Source: Calditrichota bacterium (lineage in GTDB: Bacteria > Zixibacteria > MSB-5A5 > GN15 > FEB-12). From it: a stretch of DNA of 23,842 nt. Location of the stretch: the NCBI GenBank assembly GCA_008501655.1, contig QQUK01000007.1, positions 1 through 23,842 of the forward strand. Reading direction: 5' to 3'. Below are positions 8,580-17,224 of this stretch, piece by piece (positions within the stretch are counted from its first letter, which is position 1; every line of letters starts with the position of its first letter). Made by a program: the position numbers and the translations under genes. The notes beneath the pieces are model-generated. The model saw nothing but the letters and a program-made list of their open reading frames with translations. It had not been told where the DNA came from and searched no databases.

Positions 8580-9368
8580 ATGCATAATATTCAGGCAATG
8601 ATCGAAGCAAAAGGACTTTGTAAATACTATGGTTCGTTTGTTGCGATTGAGGATATTTCGTTTTCAATTCCAAAAGGTCAGATAGTCGCATTTCTGGGTC
8701 CGAATGGTGCCGGTAAGTCGACCACTATGAAAATATTAAGTGGATTTTTGGCACCAAGCAAAGGTACAGCTACAATAGCTGGATTGAGTATTCAGTCGGA
8801 GAGACTGCAGGCTTGCCGGAAATTTGGATATCTTCCGGAAAACGGACCGCTTTATGATGACATGGTTCCAATCGAGCTTTTGACCTTTTTTGGAGAAGCA
8901 AGGGGACTTTCAGGGGAAAGATTAAATCAGAGGATTGATTCGGTTGTCAAACAATGTGCTTTAGAACAGGTTCGTGAAAAAGCGATTGGAAAACTTTCCC
9001 GGGGATACAGGCAGCGTGTCGGATTGGCACAAGCATTACTGCATGATCCGGAAGTACTTATAATGGATGAACCGACTGCAGGGCTTGACCCGAACCAGAT
9101 CCGGGATTTCCGTGAAAATATAAAACTGCTCGGGAAAACAAAAACAATTCTGATTTCAACTCATATTTTACAGGAAGTGGAAGCTATAGCAGACCGTGTT
9201 ATTCTGGTACATAACGGCAGATTGAAATTTGACGGTTCACCTCTTGATATGCAGAAAGATAAATCACTTGAAGAAACATTTTATGCCTTGACTGATTTTG
9301 GAAAATCTGAAGCTGCCCAAGCAGAAGTCTCTACATCTAACCAGGGAGGTGCCGATGAAAATCAATAA
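8580..9368 (+). CDS. ABC transporter ATP-binding protein (GldA-like)
   Basis: 262 residues with all ABC ATPase motifs: Walker A GPNGAGKST (about 40-48), signature LSRGYRQR (about 139), Walker B VLIMDEPTAGLD (about 159-170) and H-loop STHIL (about 194). It belongs to the ABC-2/CcmA-like group that energises exporters with ABC-2 permeases. GGAGG 7 nt upstream supports the ATG at 8580 over the one at 8598. The 3' end overlaps the next gene by 14 bp, so the ATPase and permease are translationally coupled. In Flavobacterium the equivalent GldA works with GldF and GldG in gliding, but the same trio is widespread in non-gliding bacteria, so gliding should not be assumed. Confidence 0.95.
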   Translation: MHNIQAMIEAKGLCKYYGSFVAIEDISFSIPKGQIVAFLGPNGAGKSTTMKILSGFLAPSKGTATIAGLSIQSERLQACRKFGYLPENGPLYDDMVPIELLTFFGEARGLSGERLNQRIDSVVKQCALEQVREKAIGKLSRGYRQRVGLAQALLHDPEVLIMDEPTAGLDPNQIRDFRENIKLLGKTKTILISTHILQEVEAIADRVILVHNGRLKFDGSPLDMQKDKSLEETFYALTDFGKSEAAQAEVSTSNQGGADENQ

Positions 9369-12030
9369 AGCTCTGGTGCTTGCCATCGCTAAAAGTAACC
9401 TCCGCTCCTACTTCAGTTCACCGACCGGTTATGTATTTATCACATTGTTTATATTTCTGAGTGCAGCAGCAGCGTTCTGGCAGGAACGGTTTTTTGCAAA
9501 CAATTTAGCAAACCTTGACCAACTGAACATTTTCTTTCCCTATCTACTCACATTTTTTATACCGGCACTTACGATGGCGCTCTGGTCTGACGAACGGAAA
9601 AGTGGAACTGATGAACTTTTGTTAACGCTGCCGGGTACTGATTTTGAAATTGTTTTTGGGAAATATCTTGCAGTTCTTGGCATTTATACAACCGCTATTG
9701 TAATTTCTTTAAGTCATGTTATCGTTCTCCTCTTTTTAGGTTCACCTGATTTGGGAGTTATGATTTCCAATTATATCGGTTATTGGTTTATCGGTGCGGC
9801 ATTGCTTGCTATTGGTATGCTCGCATCACAGCTTACATCAAATGCGACCATAGCTTTTATCTTAGGTGCGCTATTCTGTTCCTTATTTGTATTTACCGAT
9901 ACCGTTAAATATTTCTTTGACCGTTCGACCGCTGATTTTTTCAGGTCTCTTTCGGTGCATCCATATTTTAATGACTTTGCCCGAGGAGTTGTTTCATTGT
10001 CAGGTATCATTTATTTCCTGTCATTAGCTTCGATATTTATCTATCTGAATGTTTTGATGATAGGCAAAAGACATTGGCCGGTAGAAGCAAGTGGATATAA
10101 GTATTGGGTACATAATCTTATCCGGGTTGTTGCCGTTGCCGTAGCTGTTGTTTCGTTTAATTCTCTTATACAGGCTGGACATCTGCGAATTGATGCTTCA
10201 TCTGAACAGCTACATTCATTGTCAGATGAAACTTATCAATTATTAAGCGAACTTCCTGATGACAAAGCTGTATTAATGCAGGCTTTTATTTCACCGGAAG
10301 TTCCGAGACAATTAGTTGAGACGCGGGAAAATCTGGTTAGTAAATTAGAAGAGATTGCAGCAGCAAGCGGAGGAAAAGTTCAACTTTTACTGAATGATAC
10401 AGAACCGTTTTCTGATGAAGCGCAAGCTGCCCGTGAGAAATTCAGTATCATGCCCCGTGAAGTTGTCAGCACGGAAAGTGCCAGAGCAAATGTCGAGCAG
10501 GTGTTTATGGGGGTAGCATTTACATCCGGAGCAAGAGAAGAAGTGATTCCTTTCTTTCATGTTGGTTTACCGGTTGAATATGAGCTTGTTCGTTCTATCA
10601 GAGTAGCTGCTCAGACAGACAGAAAAAAGATTGGTGTACTGACAACATCTGCTGATGTTTTCGGAGGTTTTGATTTTCAGACTATGAACTCGAAACCATC
10701 GTGGCAGGTAGTGTATGAGTTACGTAAACAATATGATGTCGTGCAGATATCAGCTAAAGAACCGATTGATGAAAATCTCGATGGACTGCTTGCAGTTCTA
10801 CCGTCATCATTGACTCAGTCTGAGATGGATAATCTTGCTGACTTTATGCTTGCAGGAAATCCAACGGTCCTTTTGATGGACCCATTACCATTGTTTGATA
10901 TTGAACTTGCCCCGATCATTCCGAGAAATTACCAGTCCAATCCGTTTCAGCAGCAACAGCAGCAGGAGGAACCGAAAGGTAATTATATCGAGTTTCTCAA
11001 TAAGCTTGGAGTTATGTTTAACCCATCACAGATTCTGTTTGATACTTATAACCCTCATCCTGAGTTCAGTAATCTTCAGCCTGAAATTATTTTCTTAGGC
11101 AGTAAAAATGAAACAACTGAAGCATTTAATCCTCTCTATGAGGCAACAGAAGGACTGCAGGAGCTTGTCACATTGTATACCGGATATCTCTTTCAGGGAA
11201 GGCAGACATCTTTTGAGTTTCAACCGCTGTTGAGGACCGGCAGAATTTCCGGTTTTATTCCGATTCAGAATGTTCTGCAGCGTGGTTTCATGAACATGGG
11301 ATTTCAGTTGAATCGGAATCTTCAACGTATGCCGACTCCGGAGACTTATGTTGTCGCAGCTCGTATGTTCGGTAATAATACCGTTACCGATTCAACGACA
11401 AATGAAACAAAAAATCAGACCTTGAATACGATACTGGTTGCTGATATTGATTTTATCTCAGACCAGTTTTTCCAGATACGGGCAAACGGAGCTGAAAATA
11501 TAAACTTTGATAATATTTCATTCTTTTTGAATTCGATTGATCTTCTTGTCGGTGATAGCTCATTTGTTACGCTGCGGAAAAAACGTCCTCAGCATCGTAC
11601 CCTTGAAGAAGTTGAAAAGCAGACAGATTCATTTGTAAAGCAACGCATTAATGATGAACGGGCTGCTGAAAAAGAAGCGGAAGGAGCTCTTGCCGATGCT
11701 CAGGCTCGCCTCGATTTAAAAGTCAATGAAGTTTACAAGCGTACTGACCTTGACGAACAGGCTAAACAGATCATGGCGCGGAATCTTCAGGAAGTCGAAA
11801 GCAGACGGCTTGAAGCTTTAAAGAAGAACATCGAAGCAAAAAAAGAGATTGAAGTTGCCAAAAGTAAAGAGGAGATGGAAAAGTCGATCCGTGCGATTGA
11901 ATCCCGTATAAAAACCCTTGCAGTTGCTATTCCACCGATCCCGGTGATTGTGGTAGGTATCTTTATTTTTATCAGGAGACGGAAACGTGAATCTGAAGGT
12001 ACGGCGATAGTACGCAGGTTAAGGAGTTAA
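9355..12030 (+). CDS. Fused ABC-2 permease and GldG-like auxiliary protein
   Basis: I start it at the ATG at 9355 (891 residues), which has GGGAGG 6 nt upstream; the longer frame from 9298 lies inside the ATPase gene and has no ribosome site. Residues 1-240 carry about six membrane helices of an ABC-2 permease (GldF-like). Another helix follows at about 250-272. A large soluble region at about 290-720 matches the GldG-type ABC auxiliary domain, including KKIGVLTTSADVFGG and TVLLMDPLPLFD. A Gln-rich linker (QQQQQQEEP, about 532) sits inside it. A charged coiled coil (about 745-845) and a last helix (about 857-878) followed by RRRKRE complete the protein. Together with the ATPase it should form an exporter or extracytoplasmic machine of unknown substrate. 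Fusion of GldF and GldG is known in several phyla. Confidence 0.88.
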   Translation: MKINKALVLAIAKSNLRSYFSSPTGYVFITLFIFLSAAAAFWQERFFANNLANLDQLNIFFPYLLTFFIPALTMALWSDERKSGTDELLLTLPGTDFEIVFGKYLAVLGIYTTAIVISLSHVIVLLFLGSPDLGVMISNYIGYWFIGAALLAIGMLASQLTSNATIAFILGALFCSLFVFTDTVKYFFDRSTADFFRSLSVHPYFNDFARGVVSLSGIIYFLSLASIFIYLNVLMIGKRHWPVEASGYKYWVHNLIRVVAVAVAVVSFNSLIQAGHLRIDASSEQLHSLSDETYQLLSELPDDKAVLMQAFISPEVPRQLVETRENLVSKLEEIAAASGGKVQLLLNDTEPFSDEAQAAREKFSIMPREVVSTESARANVEQVFMGVAFTSGAREEVIPFFHVGLPVEYELVRSIRVAAQTDRKKIGVLTTSADVFGGFDFQTMNSKPSWQVVYELRKQYDVVQISAKEPIDENLDGLLAVLPSSLTQSEMDNLADFMLAGNPTVLLMDPLPLFDIELAPIIPRNYQSNPFQQQQQQEEPKGNYIEFLNKLGVMFNPSQILFDTYNPHPEFSNLQPEIIFLGSKNETTEAFNPLYEATEGLQELVTLYTGYLFQGRQTSFEFQPLLRTGRISGFIPIQNVLQRGFMNMGFQLNRNLQRMPTPETYVVAARMFGNNTVTDSTTNETKNQTLNTILVADIDFISDQFFQIRANGAENINFDNISFFLNSIDLLVGDSSFVTLRKKRPQHRTLEEVEKQTDSFVKQRINDERAAEKEAEGALADAQARLDLKVNEVYKRTDLDEQAKQIMARNLQEVESRRLEALKKNIEAKKEIEVAKSKEEMEKSIRAIESRIKTLAVAIPPIPVIVVGIFIFIRRRKRESEGTAIVRRLRS

Positions 12031-12033
12031 GAT

Positions 12034-13368
12034 ATGAATGAGATGAAAAAAACATTGATATACACCGGAGTTGCTCTGGGGCTATTATTGATTGCATATT
12101 TTGTAACTCCCGAACGAATAACTCCCGAAGCATTTCAGGATCAAGGAGAGCAATTTTTCCCTGAGTTTACCGATCCAAATACAGCAATGACTCTTGAAGT
12201 TATCGAATTTGATAAAAATACAGGGGCTCCGAAACCGTTTAAAGTTACTTTTGAAAATGACCGATGGCTGATTCCTTCTGAGTATAATTATCCGGCAGAT
12301 GCCAGGGACAGACTTGCTCAGACTGCGGCTGGGATAATTGAACTGAAAAAAGATGATGTCCGTTCTGATAACACCTCAAATTATGTTTTAACAGGAGTTA
12401 TTGACCCTCTTGATGAAACAGCAGGACTTGAAGGACGCGGTACAAGAGTGACAATTAAAGGAGAAAATGAAGTTATACTTGCGGATATAATTATTGGTAA
12501 TCCGGTAGAAGGAAAGTCTGATTACCGCTTTGTACGGCTGCCTGAGCAGAAAAGAGTATATGCTGCAAAAGTAAATCTTGATTTATCAACAAAATTTCAG
12601 GACTGGATTGAGACGGACTTGTTACTTGCCGTGAAGGACAGTATCAACTTCCTCCTGATACAGGATTATTCAATCAATGAACGAACCGGAAAACTTAATA
12701 ATAAAGACTTTATAGCATTGAATAAGAAGAATAATGAATGGAAAGCGGATAAAATGCCATCCGGAAAAGTTGTTTCCAAAGCGGCCATCGATTCAATGCT
12801 TTTTGCTTTAACGGAACTTCGTATTGTCGGTGTTCGACCAAAACCGCCGGGAGTGTCAGCAAGTCTTCAGAAACTCTCTCAGGGAAAAACTGAAATCAAA
12901 CAGTCGGATATGCGGTCTCTTCAGAGCAGAGGTTTTTATTTTACGGGGGAAGGACAGCTTGTTTCAAACGAAGGAGAGCTGACCGTTCGAACAACTGAAG
13001 GAGTTCAGTACAAACTTCGCTTTGGTGAAGTTGTATCCGGTGAACAAATCGAGGGACAGGCTCCTCAGGAGAACAGATATCTGTTTATTACAGCTGAATT
13101 TGCCGATAAATTATATCCTGAACCTGAGAAGCCGACCAATATGGATTTTCAAAACAAAGCTGATTATCAACTGACCGATCAGGATCAAGTAAATAAAGGC
13201 CGTGATAAAAAACATTCCGAATGGGAACAGGCAGTTGCGGTAGGGAAACAAAAAGCAGAGATGCTGAACAACCGGTTTGCTGACTGGTATTATATCATAT
13301 CGTCTGAGAGTTTTGATGCGCTGAAATATGACCGATCTGATTTGATAGTCAGTCCGAGTCAGAGTTAA
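12034..13368 (+). CDS. DUF4340 domain-containing membrane-anchored protein
   Basis: 444 residues. The N-terminus has one signal-anchor helix (about 8-24, LIYTGVALGLLLIAYFV), and the rest is a soluble, presumably periplasmic, region of repeated beta-rich DUF4340-type units. The blocks include ADARDRLAQTAAGIIELKKD, DIIIGNPVEGKSDYRFVRLP and WIETDLL. DUF4340 proteins are regularly encoded directly after GldG-like genes, as here (3 nt gap), and are presumed accessory subunits, but their biochemical role is not established. AGGAG precedes the ATG. The C-terminal part is charged and without recognisable motifs. It is the last gene of the ABC operon. Confidence 0.85.
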   Translation: MNEMKKTLIYTGVALGLLLIAYFVTPERITPEAFQDQGEQFFPEFTDPNTAMTLEVIEFDKNTGAPKPFKVTFENDRWLIPSEYNYPADARDRLAQTAAGIIELKKDDVRSDNTSNYVLTGVIDPLDETAGLEGRGTRVTIKGENEVILADIIIGNPVEGKSDYRFVRLPEQKRVYAAKVNLDLSTKFQDWIETDLLLAVKDSINFLLIQDYSINERTGKLNNKDFIALNKKNNEWKADKMPSGKVVSKAAIDSMLFALTELRIVGVRPKPPGVSASLQKLSQGKTEIKQSDMRSLQSRGFYFTGEGQLVSNEGELTVRTTEGVQYKLRFGEVVSGEQIEGQAPQENRYLFITAEFADKLYPEPEKPTNMDFQNKADYQLTDQDQVNKGRDKKHSEWEQAVAVGKQKAEMLNNRFADWYYIISSESFDALKYDRSDLIVSPSQS

Positions 13369-13396
13369 AAAAACTGTCAGGTGAAAAACCTGACAG
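13367..13396 (-). terminator. Hairpin with T-run reading on the minus strand
   Basis: CTGTCAGGT (13374-13382) pairs perfectly with ACCTGACAG (13388-13396) around GAAAA. The plus-strand A-run 13367-13373 becomes seven Ts after the stem on the minus strand, so this acts as an intrinsic terminator for the acyl-CoA dehydrogenase transcript. On the plus strand no T-run follows. The A-run shares bases with the stop codon of the DUF4340 gene. Confidence 0.7.
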
Positions 13397-13420
13397 CTCA
13401 AAATAAAAGTTTGATAAAAA

Positions 13421-13463
13421 GAAAAAGTCCACTTCGACTCCGCTCAGTGTGACTTTTTCTTTT
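13421..13463. terminator. Bidirectional terminator with a repeat-like core
   Basis: GAAAAAGTCCACT pairs with AGTGTGACTTTTTC (one bulged T), a stem of 13 bp with a 12-nt loop, TCGACTCCGCTC. TTTT follows on the plus strand and TTTTTATC on the minus strand, so it can stop transcripts from both sides between the convergent DUF4340 and acyl-CoA dehydrogenase genes. The core CACTTCGACTCCGCTCAGTG resembles, from memory, a short palindromic repeat common in environmental bacterial genomes. Confidence 0.75.
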
Positions 13464-13498
13464 ACGATTTGAAACTTTTGTCAATACGGAAAAAATTA

Positions 13499-14701
13499 TT
13501 ACTGGTCAACTTTGGGGAGGTCAAGTTCGAGCTGTTTATCTTCTCTATGACCTAAAACATAGTCTGCCTGCATCAGGGTATGAATCTCTCGGGTACCTTC
13601 ATAAATTGAAGCACCTTTAGAATTACGGTAGAATCTCTCGACCGGGTACTCATCGGAGAATCCATAAGCACCATGAACCTGAACAGCGTTTGCAGCTGCA
13701 GCCTCGGCTTCTTTACAGGCAATCCATTTGGCAAGTGAGGTAGCTTTTGTCGAGCGGAGACTTTGGTTTTTCAACCAGCCGGCTTTGAGCCAGAGATAGG
13801 TTGAATACTCATATCCGGCTTCCATATTCGCAATCATCTGTTTGACTAACTGATGTTCTTCAATGAAGGACCCAAATGTTTTTCTCTCTTTGGAGTATTT
13901 CACACAGGCATCACGGCATGCTTTGATAAGACCGCATGAACCGGCAGCAACAGTGTAGCGTCCCTGGTCAAGACAGAACATAGCGATTTTAAATCCGGAA
14001 CCTTCTTTGTGAACGAGATTTTCTTTGGGGACCTTGACATCCTGCATAGAGATGAATCCGGTGTTGCCGGCACGAACGCCGAGTTTTCCATGAATGGAAC
14101 CGGTCGAGATTCCTTCGAATCCGCGTTCTACGATAAAACAGGATATACCAGAGTGGTCGCGATTTTTTTTCTTTTCTAAATCGGTCCAGGCAAAGATGAG
14201 AAACTGATCGGCGACATCGGCAAGCGATATCCACATCTTTTCGCCGTTGAGAATATAGTTATCACCATCTTTTACAGCGGTAGTCTGGAGACCGACGACA
14301 TCAGAGCCGGCAGCCGGTTCGGTCAAACCAAAAGTTGAGATTTTTTCACCTTTGGCAGCCGGGGTCAGGTATTTCTGTTTCTGTTCTTCATTTGCAAATG
14401 TTAAAACCGGCAATGAAAATAGTCCGACATGGACTGAGAGAATAACTCTTGCGGAAGTATCGCCATATTCCATCTCTTCGGAGGCAAGCCCGAGTGAGAT
14501 ATAATCCATACCAAGACCGCCGTATGCTTCCGGAATACAAAAGCCTAAGAGATTCGCTTCTGCCATAGCCGGGAGTAGTTCAGGGTTCAGTTTCTGCGAA
14601 CGGTCGAATTCTGCAATGCTGGGAATTATCAGCTTGCTTGCAACTTCCCGGGCCATATCCCGGACGGCAAGTTGGTTCTCTGTGAATGAAAAGTCTATCA
14701 T
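13499..14701 (-). CDS. Acyl-CoA dehydrogenase
   Basis: 400 residues, the standard length for this FAD enzyme, with both family signatures: FGLTEPAAGSDV...LNGEKMWIS in the first half and QVHGAYGFSDEYPVERFYRN near the end. The catalytic base is Glu368 in IYEGTREI, the position used by short- and medium-chain and butyryl-CoA dehydrogenases (as opposed to isovaleryl or long-chain types). It oxidises an acyl-CoA to the trans-2-enoyl-CoA, passing electrons to ETF, in fatty acid or branched-chain amino acid breakdown. The substrate chain length is not resolvable by eye. No ETF, thiolase or hydratase gene is adjacent, so it stands alone. AAGGAT lies just before the ATG and a strong promoter sits upstream. 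Confidence 0.95.
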   Translation of the reverse strand: MIDFSFTENQLAVRDMAREVASKLIIPSIAEFDRSQKLNPELLPAMAEANLLGFCIPEAYGGLGMDYISLGLASEEMEYGDTSARVILSVHVGLFSLPVLTFANEEQKQKYLTPAAKGEKISTFGLTEPAAGSDVVGLQTTAVKDGDNYILNGEKMWISLADVADQFLIFAWTDLEKKKNRDHSGISCFIVERGFEGISTGSIHGKLGVRAGNTGFISMQDVKVPKENLVHKEGSGFKIAMFCLDQGRYTVAAGSCGLIKACRDACVKYSKERKTFGSFIEEHQLVKQMIANMEAGYEYSTYLWLKAGWLKNQSLRSTKATSLAKWIACKEAEAAAANAVQVHGAYGFSDEYPVERFYRNSKGASIYEGTREIHTLMQADYVLGHREDKQLELDLPKVDQ

Positions 14702-14740
14702 TTTATATCCTTATGGTCTAAAATATTACAAAGTTGGGTA

Positions 14741-14769
14741 TATATAGGACTCTTTTCCGGTTTAGTCAA
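14741..14769 (-). promoter_or_regulatory. Sigma-70-type promoter of the acyl-CoA dehydrogenase gene
   Basis: On the minus strand TTGACT (14769-14764) and TATATA (14746-14741) are separated by exactly 17 bp. The predicted start near 14734 gives a leader of about 33 nt before the ATG. This is the best consensus match of any ordinary promoter in the window. Confidence 0.7.
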
Positions 14770-14923
14770 TGATAATAGGCAGATAGCGTCAATTTTTGAA
14801 TAAATGTTAATATATGCAAATCATTATGGAGTTCGTATGGTGTTGTATCTTGTTGTCTTGTAGTGTTTTATGTCCCCGTCGATATTGCTGCGATTCTGAT
14901 ACAATACTCATTGTAACATTCTC

Positions 14924-14951
14924 TTGAAATAATCCGATGCTTAACTATATT
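14924..14951 (+). promoter_or_regulatory. Candidate promoter of the UDP-glucose dehydrogenase gene
   Basis: TTGAAA (14924-14929) and TATATT (14946-14951) are 16 bp apart, with a predicted start near 14958 and an AGGA ribosome site before the ATG at 14990. The rest of the divergent 288-bp gap (14702-14989) shows no other clear structure. Confidence 0.5.
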
Positions 14952-14989
14952 GAATAAATATTTTACTGATTGTTAAAAAATAGGATTCT

Positions 14990-16297
14990 ATGAAAATAAC
15001 TGTTATTGGAACCGGCTATGTCGGGTTAGTTGTAGGCACCTGTCTGTCTGATTTCGGGATGGATGTTGTCTGTGTTGATAATGATTCGTCTAAAATTGAT
15101 TTGTTGAACACCGGTGAGACTCCGATTTATGAAATAGGGCTGACGGAAGTTATCAAACGTAATGTCAAACTTGGTAGATTATCATTTACAACTGATCTGA
15201 GGAAAGCTCTTAATGATTCTGAAGCTATTTTTATCGGAGTGGGTACTCCGGAAAAAGAAAATGGTGAAGCTGACCTGATAGCATTATACTCTATAGCCGA
15301 TGAAATCGCAAAATCATTGACAGTGTATACAGTAATTATTATAAAAAGCACGGTTCCGGTCGGGACAGCGAAAAAGTTAAAATCATATATCAAAAGTAAA
15401 CTGAATAATGATTGTGATTTTGATATTGTTTCTAATCCTGAATTTTTACGGGAAGGTACTGCCGTAGATGATTTTCTGAATCCTGACAGAATAGTTTTAG
15501 GAACCGATTCTGAAAAAGCTCTGTCAATCATGAAGGAGATTTATAGACCATTTTCTCTGCTGGATATTCCAATCGTAACAACAACCAATGAAACTGCTGA
15601 ATTAATTAAGTATGTATCAAATACAATGCTGGCTTTGAAAGTATCATTTATTAATGAGGTTGCCAATCTTTGTGATGCAACCGGAGCGGATGTTTATCAG
15701 GTTGCACAGGCAATCGGTATGGACAAACGGATTGGACCGAAGTTCCTCCAGCCTGGTCCGGGGTATGGTGGTTCCTGTTTGCCGAAAGATGTCCATGCTC
15801 TTGCTGAATTCTCAAAGGAGTTTGGATATACTTTTAAATTAGCAGATGCGATTATTCAAATTAATGATATGCAAAAGCAGAGAGTTGTATCTAAGACAAA
15901 AAAGCTTCTTGGAAACTTAAAAGGGAAAAAGATAGCCCTGCTGGGTCTTGCATTTAAACCAAATACAGATGATGTTCGCGAAGCTCCGTCACTTTATGTT
16001 GCTGAAGAATTCCGCAGTCAAGGTGCTTTGGTGAGTGCCTATGACCCGATTGCGATGGATCAGGCAAAACAGATGCAGCCGGAAATTCTGTATTCAGACG
16101 ATGTATACACAGCCTGTAAAATGGCTGATATTGCCATTATAATGACTGAATGGAATGAATTCAGAGACCTTGATTTTTCAAAACTAAAATCGCTAATGAA
16201 ATCTCCGAATTTATATGATACAAAAAATATTTATATCGCAAAAAAAATCATCAATGCCGGATTCAACTATCTCTGTACCGGCAGACCTGTCAAATAG
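14990..16297 (+). CDS. ugd: UDP-glucose 6-dehydrogenase
   Basis: 435 residues with the classic three-part fold. The N-terminal NAD-binding domain has GTGYVGLVVGTCLSDFG at residues 7-23. The central helical domain (about 195-300) has the ELIKYVSNTMLALKVSFINE block and the catalytic thiolate Cys263 in GPGYGGSCLPKD. The C-terminal UDP-binding domain (about 310-415) has GLAFKPNTDDVREAPS. It converts UDP-glucose to UDP-glucuronate with two NAD+, supplying surface polysaccharide or nucleotide-sugar synthesis. Close relatives acting on UDP-GlcNAc or GDP-mannose share the fold, but the GGSCLPKD and DDVREAPS forms fit the UDP-glucose group. No glycosyltransferase or polysaccharide genes are adjacent, so its product pathway is not evident here. 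Confidence 0.93.
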   Translation: MKITVIGTGYVGLVVGTCLSDFGMDVVCVDNDSSKIDLLNTGETPIYEIGLTEVIKRNVKLGRLSFTTDLRKALNDSEAIFIGVGTPEKENGEADLIALYSIADEIAKSLTVYTVIIIKSTVPVGTAKKLKSYIKSKLNNDCDFDIVSNPEFLREGTAVDDFLNPDRIVLGTDSEKALSIMKEIYRPFSLLDIPIVTTTNETAELIKYVSNTMLALKVSFINEVANLCDATGADVYQVAQAIGMDKRIGPKFLQPGPGYGGSCLPKDVHALAEFSKEFGYTFKLADAIIQINDMQKQRVVSKTKKLLGNLKGKKIALLGLAFKPNTDDVREAPSLYVAEEFRSQGALVSAYDPIAMDQAKQMQPEILYSDDVYTACKMADIAIIMTEWNEFRDLDFSKLKSLMKSPNLYDTKNIYIAKKIINAGFNYLCTGRPVK

Positions 16298-16352
16298 TAT
16301 TGTTTATTCGGTTAATCAAGTTTCAAGTTAATTTAAACTAATCAAAACAATT

Positions 16353-16378
16353 ATCTGATAAAAATTCAGATTATTTTT
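16353..16378 (+). terminator. Possible weak terminator after ugd
   Basis: ATCTGA and TCAGAT form a 6-bp stem around TAAAAAT, followed by TATTTTTG, about 55 nt after the ugd stop. The stem is short and AT-rich, so termination would be partial. The rest of 16298-16477 is AT-rich with no other clear element. Confidence 0.4.
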
Positions 16379-16477
16379 GCTGAAAACAATACAAATATGA
16401 AGAATCCAGCTGAATTATCCGATATAAATTGTATAGTTACTATTGATAATAACAGAAAATCTATATTTAGGTGATTA

Positions 16478-17224
16478 GTGAATATTTTAATTGTTGATGA
16501 AGATGTCGTTTCTTCAAAAAAGCTAAAAGTTATGCTCGAAAAAAAAGGGTATGCTGTATTAATAGCAACATCCGGTCGAGAAGCTATAAAGTTTATTAAT
16601 GAAGGTTTTAAAATTGATCTTGTTATGTCCGATGTAAAAGTACCGGATGTCAGTGGAATGAGCTTACTCAGATTTATTCGAAATGATAATAAGCTGAAAA
16701 ATATCCCCTTTATATTCTCGACTATGATCAATGATGAGGAAACAGTCGTTGAAGCGATGAATCATGGAATATCAGAGTATATTATAAAACCTCTTGATGA
16801 AGATAAAATTGAAGCTAAAATTCAGAATGTTATTGATACAATGCCGGGAGCAATCCTGGTTGTTGATGATGAAAAGATTTTACGGGATTTAGTCACTACA
16901 GCTCTTATGCGTGAAGATTATAATGTTTTAACAGCGGAAAATGGTAAAGAAGCTTTAGACGTAATTAAGAAAGATAAGATTGCATTGGTGATTTCAGATG
17001 TAAAAATGCCCGTGATGTCAGGACTTGAATTGCTTGTCCTCATAAAAGAACGTCATAGGGATATTCCGGTAATAATGATGACTGGATTTTCATTGGATTT
17101 CACTAAAGAGCAAGCTTTGTCATCGGGTGCTGATGATTATATCACAAAACCGTTTAAGAATGTTGAAATAATTACAAAAGTTAGAAGTTACTACGGCAAA
17201 AAGAAAAAAATGGTGAGTTCTTAA
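16478..17224 (+). CDS. Double-receiver response regulator without output domain
   Basis: 248 residues from a GTG start with AGGTGAT 3 nt upstream. There are two complete CheY-like receivers in tandem and nothing else. Receiver 1 (1-118) has D7/D9 in the acidic pocket, phospho-acceptor D52, S81/T82 and K104. Receiver 2 (124-243) has D130/D131, D174, T202 and K224. Both therefore look able to accept phosphate. The arrangement recalls stand-alone double receivers such as FrzZ, which act through protein contacts or phosphate relay, but the partner here is unknown and no kinase lies next to it. Its 3' end overlaps the convergent gene by 4 bp. Confidence 0.93.
   Translation: MNILIVDEDVVSSKKLKVMLEKKGYAVLIATSGREAIKFINEGFKIDLVMSDVKVPDVSGMSLLRFIRNDNKLKNIPFIFSTMINDEETVVEAMNHGISEYIIKPLDEDKIEAKIQNVIDTMPGAILVVDDEKILRDLVTTALMREDYNVLTAENGKEALDVIKKDKIALVISDVKMPVMSGLELLVLIKERHRDIPVIMMTGFSLDFTKEQALSSGADDYITKPFKNVEIITKVRSYYGKKKKMVSS

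Noticed and set aside
9298..9354. N-terminal extension of the permease fusion from an ATG at 9298
   Set aside because: These 19 codons lie inside the ATPase gene, lack a ribosome site, and the ATG at 9355 has GGGAGG at good spacing.
10951..10974. CAG/CAA repeat as a microsatellite or phase-variable tract
   Set aside because: Only six Gln codons of mixed CAG and CAA; it is in frame and too short and irregular to slip readily.
14702..14989. Small gene or riboswitch in the gap between acyl-CoA dehydrogenase and ugd
   Set aside because: I found only two divergent promoter candidates and AT-rich sequence; no start with a ribosome site and no conserved RNA fold could be recognised.
15127..15531. 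Minus-strand frame of 134 codons inside ugd
   Set aside because: It lies antisense within the NAD-binding domain of UDP-glucose dehydrogenase, with no ribosome site or recognisable motif.
16366..16731. Minus-strand frame of 121 codons opposite the double-receiver gene
   Set aside because: It is antisense to a fully convincing two-receiver protein and its translation shows no family features; it reflects the codon bias of the real gene.
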